A stretch of DNA of 14,400 bases. It comes from Asterionellopsis glacialis. Lineage: Eukaryota; Bacillariophyta; Plagiogrammaphyceae; Rhaphoneidales; Asterionellopsidaceae. The stretch spans positions 1-14,400 of the forward strand of contig WKLE02000311.1 in the NCBI GenBank assembly GCA_014885115.2, in the 5' to 3' direction. Every line of letters starts with the position of its first letter. Position 1 is the stretch's first letter. Shown piece by piece: positions 8,432 to 14,400 of the stretch. The notes under the pieces are model-generated. The model was not told the origin of the DNA. It was given only the letters and a program-made list of their open reading frames with translations, and searched no databases. Position numbers and translations under genes: made by a program.

Positions 8432-10585
8432 ATGATGCAGATGCCTAGAGAAAGAAAGATGTCGCAGGAAGGGGACGGGTTAGTCATACTAAGCCCTGTG
8501 TCGCCAACACCAAGTAGAACAAGAGAAAGAGGAAAAAGAGGAAATTTAATGAAAATTTTGGTTATGGGGTCTGCTGTTTTAGTACTGTTGATCACATTGT
8601 CATGGTCAATTAACTTGGGTTGGATTTCATCATTGAATCGGTGTTCAGTTCATTTACCATATGGTCCTAAAGTCAAGGTATTTTCGGGTGTGTCGGAGGT
8701 GTCCAGCAGTCACAAGCTTAAAATGTCCATTGCGGGCTATATAGATCACGTGGTTTCCACTTCTGATGAACAGCGTGATTATCTACACACTGTCTCACAA
8801 TTGTTCGATGAAGATGAACTTGTGAAAAGATACGATGAACTTTTACCAACATCACCTCACTTGGCGCAGGAGCTTTGGAAGTACTGTGCATTGTATGAAT
8901 ATGGTGGTTTGTACCTTGATGCAGAAAGTTTACTTTGGCCTGCAGCTGATTCGCTCTGGTTGGAATTTCCTGGCAATGTTGCTGTCGAATCGGGATCATC
9001 CTTTCCAGAATCCTTACAAGGTAGTTTCTTACTTCTGCGGCAATCTCACTCGCACATTGCTAAAAGAATGGTGATATTAATATTGGAAACACCAATAAAA
9101 GAGTTGGAATCAACTCCCCTTTTACTACCCCAAACACTTTATGGACTCGCTCAGAATGACACAAGTACGTGGAATCTTTTGGATCAAAGATGTAGTATTG
9201 ATCCTGTCTTGAGACAGCAAAGTCAGTACTTTCCGAATTACTGTCCACAGACCAACAAATATTGTTGTAAAGTGTCAAACCCTATCAATAATATGCCAAT
9301 TCTACTAACAAGCTATCCACTACTACCGATCAAAGCTCAACCTTCCATGTCAACTTTACCAAAGCCATACAATCCCAAAGATACATCTGACGCAGATCTT
9401 CCTTTCATATCGACCATTCGTGAAGAGGAAATATCGAAGAAAGTACAAGAACAATTGAAGAAACCAAGACACACACCAAACTTTTACAATATTCTGAAGA
9501 AAAAGAATTGTCTTCCAGATTCCAGGCCATGTATAAAATGTCTTAAAACTCCTGGTGGATCCACGAAAGCATCATGCAAAGAAAAATGCCCTTGCTACAG
9601 TGAAGCTTTGTGCACGGAGGAGGTTCCCAAAAAGATTGTGAGTCATGAAATTAAAGTGCAGGTGCCCTTATTTTCGAAAGATCCAAGTCGACTGATTCCA
9701 AGGATTGTTCACCAGACGTGGTTTGAAGATATTACTGAAAAGAAGTATCCGAATATGAAACGTCTCACCAACTCTTGGAAGGAATCCGGTTGGGAGTATA
9801 AATTTTACAACGACACAGAATCAGAACGTTTCTTGAAGGAACATTTCCCACCTGAAATAAGGGAAGCGTATAATGCTCTACTCCCGGGTGCCTTTAAGGC
9901 TGATTTATTCCGATATTGTGTGTTGCTCATCTATGGCGGAGTTTACGCCGATACAGATGTCATGCTTGAATCGAATCTTGAACAAGCGATTGGGCCTCAC
10001 GTTAGTTTCATGGCTCCACTGGATAGTGTGGGAACTGAAGTTGGCAAACAAATGTGTTTGTGGAATGGTTTGATGGCCGTAGCACCTGGACACCCATTTG
10101 TTGCCAAGGCAATCGAAACTTCTGTCAATCATGCACGTAATCGTTTCACAGGTGTTGATATTGATGATACCTTTTGTCCAAATCCAGAGCTGTCAATATT
10201 GCATCGCTTTAATTTACTTCATGTTACAGGCCCATGTATGCTTGGTGGTGCTGTGAACAAGGTACTGGGTCGCCATGGGCAAACACAATTCAGTCCCGGT
10301 ACACTCCATACGCCCACCATCAACAAAATATTCCCCGGTAAGACTGTCATTCTTCAGCAGAATAAACAGGACATGGGGGCGCATCGCTTTACTCTCGTAG
10401 AAAAGCAGTTGTTGGTTGCCGCAACTGACTTGCAAGGCTATAAGGATGATCCTCTCGGTGAGAGAATTCATTATGCTAATCAAACTCGTTCGGAATTCAC
10501 AATTTATGGTCTGAATGGGTTATACAAGGATCATAATAGAGCCAACGAGGATATTCGTATCGTTGTGAATCAGCACAAAGCGTAA
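8432..10585 (+). CDS. Type II membrane protein with two GT32/DXD-type glycosyltransferase domains
   Basis: This 717-aa intronless protein probably transfers a sugar from a nucleotide sugar in the Golgi or ER lumen. The start at 8432 puts a short basic cytosolic tail before a single transmembrane anchor (about 41-66), the usual Golgi glycosyltransferase layout. The first domain (about 100-240) has ELWKYCALYEYGGLYLDAES, where the family has aDlxRYxxLxxyGGxYxDxD; it carries D163-A-E165 and lacks the preceding Asp. A linker follows with a Cys-rich patch (C360, C367, C370, C382, C386, C388, C394). The second domain (about 420-650) is canonical: IPRIVHQTW (422-430), WEYKFYND, KADLFRYCVLLIYGGVYADT (489-508) with D507-T-D509. 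This resembles the Och1-type GT32 family; donor and acceptor are unknown. The first domain may be a non-catalytic paralogue arising from duplication. An ATG at 8243 would add 63 residues, which I think less likely. Confidence 0.85.
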   Translation: MMQMPRERKMSQEGDGLVILSPVSPTPSRTRERGKRGNLMKILVMGSAVLVLLITLSWSINLGWISSLNRCSVHLPYGPKVKVFSGVSEVSSSHKLKMSIAGYIDHVVSTSDEQRDYLHTVSQLFDEDELVKRYDELLPTSPHLAQELWKYCALYEYGGLYLDAESLLWPAADSLWLEFPGNVAVESGSSFPESLQGSFLLLRQSHSHIAKRMVILILETPIKELESTPLLLPQTLYGLAQNDTSTWNLLDQRCSIDPVLRQQSQYFPNYCPQTNKYCCKVSNPINNMPILLTSYPLLPIKAQPSMSTLPKPYNPKDTSDADLPFISTIREEEISKKVQEQLKKPRHTPNFYNILKKKNCLPDSRPCIKCLKTPGGSTKASCKEKCPCYSEALCTEEVPKKIVSHEIKVQVPLFSKDPSRLIPRIVHQTWFEDITEKKYPNMKRLTNSWKESGWEYKFYNDTESERFLKEHFPPEIREAYNALLPGAFKADLFRYCVLLIYGGVYADTDVMLESNLEQAIGPHVSFMAPLDSVGTEVGKQMCLWNGLMAVAPGHPFVAKAIETSVNHARNRFTGVDIDDTFCPNPELSILHRFNLLHVTGPCMLGGAVNKVLGRHGQTQFSPGTLHTPTINKIFPGKTVILQQNKQDMGAHRFTLVEKQLLVAATDLQGYKDDPLGERIHYANQTRSEFTIYGLNGLYKDHNRANEDIRIVVNQHKA

Positions 10586-10987
10586 AAAGCAGAAACAAGC
10601 TTACATACAACTGTTTCATCTAGTATTTTGCAAACAAGTTATAACACTTTATAACTATTTAGAATCATTTATATCATTAAATGGGTTACTATCATATCTG
10701 TTGTAAACCGTGTCAATTAACTTCGCCAATCTCCATTTTCAAGAAGAGTACACAGGCACTCTTTTTGTTGTAGCCCTACTGGCTAACCTAGTAATCCCAC
10801 AAGTTCGGACCTAAGTTTTGGTGCTGCGACTTGAGTTGCACACCAAAAGGCGGTTCCAACTTTTCTCGATAGAGTCTTAAAACTGGTCTTGTACTACGGA
10901 CGGTACAGATGAAAATCACAAGTGGAAAGAAAAAAATACCTAATTAGGAAAGTATTTTCATATAGTACACGCAGAGTGAACCAAAGC
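10586..10987. other. Convergent intergenic region
   Basis: This region separates the 3' ends of the glycosyltransferase (+) and the SprT gene (-). It holds AT-rich 3' UTR-like sequence just after 10585 and a strong stem-loop at 10816-10848. I see no open reading frame with protein character and no canonical AATAAA in the expected place for the plus-strand gene. Confidence 0.6.
10816..10848. other. 14-bp stem-loop with a single bulge and tetraloop
   Basis: TTTTGGTG (10816-10823) pairs perfectly with CACCAAAA (10841-10848). After one bulged C (10824), TGCGAC (10825-10830) pairs with GTTGCA (10835-10840), including one G-T wobble, closing on a TTGA loop (10831-10834). It lies about 230 bp past the glycosyltransferase stop and about 140 bp past the SprT gene stop. 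It could be a 3' UTR element, a small structured RNA, or a foldback remnant of a mobile element. Confidence 0.65.
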
Positions 10988-13900
10988 TTAATTAACTTGT
11001 TGTCCTTGCTTCTGTTCACGCCAAAGTCGTGCGCATTCTTTCATAACCTCGGATTGGGTCACCTTCGGACCTACTTGTGACTGCAATTTAGCCCGAACAG
11101 ACTTGGATCGTTCTTGAACAAACAGATTGAATCCAGATAAAGCCTTTTTCTTCCTTGGAGTGTGCTCTACATTCTTGACAGAAGAACCAGCTGTTGGTAC
11201 CTCAATTTCAACCAATGTGCCTTTGCATCTACCACAACATTGCTTGTTAGGATTGACACTTCTACTATGACGTTTGATGACAATGCCGCATTTGGGCGTT
11301 GTACAGGCCTGATGAAAGAAACAAATAATAGTAACTTTAAGCCAAATGGTAACCGAAATAAGAGGGAGGGGGAAGAGAGAGACTCTCAGATAACTTACCC
11401 ACGCATACTTGTAAGCTATTTCATAGGAATGAGTTGTAGTTACAATTACATCACGAATCTTTTTCATAAACAAGAAAAGGCAAACAAGGTGACAAGGTAG
11501 GGGCTTTAGAACACAAATATAGAATTGGTCAAAGGTTGCCTTGTTGAAACACAAAACTTACCTTCTTCATGGAGTGTTTCGCCCATTTTTTGAAACATGC
11601 ACCATGAGGTGGTTTAGCAACTCCATCTACTAACCATGCAGCAGCATGACACATTTCATGCAAGAGAGTTGATCGTAGCCGATGATTTTCATCAATGATC
11701 TTTGTGCTTAATTCAATAGTGGCTATACGGCTCGGTGGAGTATTCGGTTTTGTAATTTTCTTGAGACGGGTAAGACCAGCGGTTGTTCGTAAATGAGAAG
11801 ACCACGTGACCTTGACATCTTTTAACTTTTTATCAAAGCCAATGTCGTTGAATTCAGCAAATGTTTTAGATGTCAAGCCATCACGCGCACGTTTAAACGA
11901 AGCCTTGGACATTTCTTTGGTTTTGCGTGGTATCCTAGCTGTTTTTGTCTTATGTTCTTTTTCAGAGATAGACGGCGGTAGCAGCTCTTGCTGCTTCTTT
12001 CTCCTTGGGGTTCCTTTTCGATTCACTCTATCGAAGCCATTGTTTTCATTCAGTTCTTCTTCACTGACATTCGATTCATCGCTTATCGATATTTCGTCCT
12101 CTAGGAAATCTTCATCATCGTTGTCGTCTTCATCGATTTCGTCATCATCGCTTAGAATAATAACACTGAACTCCGGATTAGGGCCATTACTTTCACCATT
12201 TTCTGATGCTTCACTTTGTTCGTCCCATTCATTTTCACTACTGGAAGCACCCTTGGACTCTTCTTCGTCCTCGTCGTTGTCAACTAATTGAACCGGAGAT
12301 GATGATGGTTTGATTTTAACTTCGCTTTCCTCTATAGATGTGGATTTTGATGAAATAGTGTTGTTTCGAAAGGGTGATGCCTCCAGTAATAAATCTTCAT
12401 CATCACTCACAAGAGGACTTGATTTTCCGGATTTCACGAGATTTCGGCTTCTGTTGTTCGTAGGAGTATTTGATATAGAGCTTTTCGTAGGATTATCCAA
12501 TATAAAAAGCGATTTAAAGTCAATATTGTCAATGTCATCGGCTGATTTGTGTTCTTTACTGTTTGACTTGTTTTGAAAGGGTGATGCTTCCGGTAAGAAA
12601 TCTTGTTCATCGTCGTCGTCACTTTTTGAAAGAGGTGATGAAGCTTCATTTTTTAAAGTACCTTTGCCGTTGGTAGGAGTGTTGGTTGTATTCGATATAG
12701 AAAGGGATTTAAAATCAATTTGATACATGTCATCTGATGCTTTCTCATTGTTGGTGTTGACTATTTTGGACTTTGGAGTTTTGCGGGTGTTCCCAATTGT
12801 ATCTCCACCTGTAGAAGACGTAATAGAAACGCCATTCTCAACACATGCAGAGGGTGATGCTTCCACATTCATGTCATCACTATACCTCACTTTACGTGGT
12901 GTTTTTCTAGCTGCCAATATAGTATTTCCTGAGCATACTGAATCTTCATCTTCGTCTTCCTCGGCATTGTCAATAAAGCTATCGTTTTCTTCTTCACCCC
13001 CCTCCTCGGTATTCTCTTCGTCGTTATCATCGTGATGATTCGTATTATCTCGATAGGTACCATCCAACTCCTTTGTTGAAGATTTATTTGTCGTTTCTGT
13101 TGACAATGAGGATACAACCTTTTCGCTAACATCATCCACCAAGAAACCATCATGACTAACAACATTGTCATCCATCTCGTTGTTGAGCTTTCCATCACTC
13201 CTGGTAAAGATATTCTTCGTTCCTTCATTGTTAGCGTCGTTGTTATTATCATCTTCGCCACATACACGTGATAGGTTAAAGTCACATTCAAAACTTGAAT
13301 CATTATCTGAGGATGAATCATCATCATCAATGTCATCATCAGAAGACGATAATGATGTTTGTGATGCAGGTATCCTGTATTTCATATCCTTACTTATTTC
13401 GGTGTTTTTGTTCTCTGGTGCATGAACCCAATCATCGGTTGCACTATCACTACGTGTGCAATTCTTTTTTTGTTCCTTCTCATCGTCTGCTTTTACATCT
13501 TTGTCGTCTTCATCACATACACGTGATAGATTAAAGTCACATTCATAGCTATCATCATCAGAGTCATCGCTATCTTCGTTCGATGAAGTAGCATTATGAT
13601 TCATCTTGTCACTACTACTAGTATTGTGATCAGTATTTGAATTATAGTCAATTTCTTCATAAATGGGTGGTGCACAATTGATGCAGTCTTCACCATCTAA
13701 ACAGGTTCCTCCTTCTCCATTTTCAGTACAATTCTTCATGTTGACATTGAATGTCACAGTTTGTCTGTTTTCAATAGCAGGTAATAAAGAAAAGAATGGT
13801 TCACGTTTTGGCTGGTTGGGTTTTTCTTGTTCTTGTGGTTTTTTCCTTGGCGCGGATTTGGACGATGAGGATGGTGGTGGTGGTGCCATGGATTTCCATA

Positions 13901-14012
13901 AATTGCCATATTTAGGCAAATGTGATTGAAATCGTAATCGTACAACATCCAGATTTTCTTGTTCTTCTTCTGGATGTTGTTCCTGGGAGGGATGTGCCAT
14001 GATCGATGCCAT
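10988..14012 (-). CDS. GCNA: GCNA/ACRC-like SprT-family metalloprotease with acidic disordered N-terminus (three exons)
   Basis: Exons at 14012-11562, 11458-11399 and 11308-10988 join in frame to give 943 aa. The start ATG has a good context (ACAATGG) and an in-frame TAA two codons upstream. Residues 1 to about 690 are disordered, rich in Asp, Glu and Ser, with short repeats and a SUMO-interaction-like VIILSDDDE (617-625). The SprT-like domain (about 705-837) has HEMCH (785-789) and a third probable zinc ligand in PPHG (H803). The zinc ribbon has C839, C844, C862 and C865, with the family motif RHSRS between. Residues about 890-937 (ALSGFNLFVQERSK through ARLWREQK) resemble an HMG box. GCNA proteins are known to have this order and to act in the nucleus on DNA-protein crosslinks; here that role is inferred. 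The mouse protein is known to lack the protease part, but this one keeps it all. Confidence 0.88.
11309..11398 (-). other. Intron 2 of the GCNA-like gene
   Basis: The donor is GTAAGT at 11398-11393, after YKYAW. The acceptor TTTCATCAG ends at 11309, just before codons for ACTTPKCG. The intron is 90 nt, phase 0. It leaves a 60-nt middle exon (11399-11458) encoding exactly 20 residues of the link between the SprT core and the zinc ribbon. Confidence 0.88.
11459..11561 (-). other. Intron 1 of the GCNA-like gene
   Basis: The donor is GTAAGT at 11561-11556, directly after the codons for HSMKK. The acceptor AG is at 11460-11459 (AAAAG), before codons for IRDVIV. The intron is 103 nt, phase 0. Without splicing, the reading frame adds ten unrelated residues and stops; with splicing, the known SprT-to-zinc-ribbon continuity is restored. 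The acceptor AAG is weaker than the usual CAG or TAG. Confidence 0.8.
13260..13544 (-). repeat. Duplicated 30-nt coding repeat (ECDFNLSRVC) in the acidic region
   Basis: ECDFNLSRVC occurs at residues 157-166 (13515-13544) and 242-251 (13260-13289). The two 30-nt copies differ at one base, and each is followed by acidic residues and then TRSD. A second repeated block further on has IDFKSL (residues 432-437 and 497-502) followed by EASPF, with an extra EASPS-like copy upstream. The near identity within otherwise diverged disordered sequence suggests either recent duplication or selection on a short binding motif. Confidence 0.8.
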
Positions 14013-14400
14013 TGTTTATAAATTCTTGAGATATTCTTTATACATGTGGTGATTGTCGATTTCCCCAAACATACAAAAGGTACTAACTATAACCTTGAGA
14101 TATGCTGTACTTCGTTAGAGTAAAAAAAAAAGAGCTGCAGGAACGCTCTCTGTCTCTCTATTTCTTTGGAATTCCTTAATTATGGTGATGGTAGACAATG
14201 CTGACTGCAGTTTATTTCTTTCTCAACAACAATCCAATGCAACCAACATTACAGTCGACAAGGTGTTGATGTTCCCCCGTTGTTATGGTTTTTGGGCGGT
14301 TTGGTTTTGTTCTGTACTCCCAACGTACAAAATCTGATTTGCTCCAATAACTTCCCCCCACAAAAATGCGACCGTTATTTTTGAATTTCTTTGTTCCCTA
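14013..14400. other. Upstream region of the GCNA-like gene
   Basis: No gene is recognisable. The stretch includes an A-rich run (about 14122-14132), a CT-rich patch (about 14147-14170) and several short C runs near the right edge. It presumably contains the promoter and 5' UTR of the minus-strand gene, but I could not pick out specific elements. Confidence 0.5.

Noticed and set aside
10780..10870. Possible tRNA in the convergent intergenic region
   Set aside because: TGGCTAACCTAG and AAGTTCGGACC look a little like A and B boxes, but the spacing is too short and no cloverleaf forms; the real structure here is the simple stem-loop.
11806..13534. Several Ser-rich open frames on the plus strand
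   Set aside because: They are the antisense of the Asp/Glu/Ser-rich coding region of the GCNA-like gene; GAT/GAA repeats read backwards as Ser-rich frames.
1..14400. CRISPR array, bacterial operon or phage features
   Set aside because: No regularly spaced repeats; spliced gene, LTR element and type II membrane glycosyltransferase indicate a eukaryotic nuclear genome.

Overview
The window looks like nuclear DNA of a unicellular eukaryote, most likely a diatom or another stramenopile. Three observations support this. The copia-type retrotransposon has an integrase catalytic region of the kind I associate with the diatom CoDi group. A membrane-anchored GT32-type glycosyltransferase is present. 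One gene carries two short introns (103 and 90 bp) with perfect GTAAGT donors. The assignment is inference; no rRNA or other marker gene is present.

Layout. (1) Positions 1-7490 hold a Ty1/copia LTR retrotransposon on the minus strand. Its 5' LTR lies at 7215-7490 and its 3' end runs off the left edge. Read in element order it has: the LTR, a copia-style half-tRNA primer binding site, an extra first ORF of 257 aa that starts at the first AUG of the leader, a 2A-like motif (DIEGNPGP) at the junction with gag, then gag, zinc knuckle, protease, integrase, reverse transcriptase and most of RNase H. This copy is broken: ORF1 and gag are in different frames, a 10-bp tandem duplication shifts gag out of frame, and a TGA interrupts the reverse transcriptase. 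After the TGA the frame stays open to the window edge. (2) Positions 7491-7900 form a cluster of GTAC-centred palindromes (22 GTAC in about 400 bp), and the element inserted at the edge of one of them. (3) Positions 7900-8431 contain no recognisable gene. (4) Positions 8432-10585 (+) encode an intronless type II membrane protein with two GT32/DXD-like domains, the first degenerate and the second canonical. (5) Positions 10586-10987 separate two convergent genes and contain a strong 14-bp stem-loop. (6) Positions 10988-14012 (-) encode a three-exon GCNA/ACRC-type SprT protease with a very acidic N-terminus, an HEMCH zinc site, a zinc ribbon and a C-terminal HMG-like segment. (7) Positions 14013-14400 are upstream of that gene and hold no recognisable gene.

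The two cellular genes are functionally unrelated neighbours: a Golgi/ER glycosylation enzyme and a nuclear DNA-protein crosslink protease. The most unusual feature is the retrotransposon's extra ORF followed by a 2A-like signature at the start of Gag.
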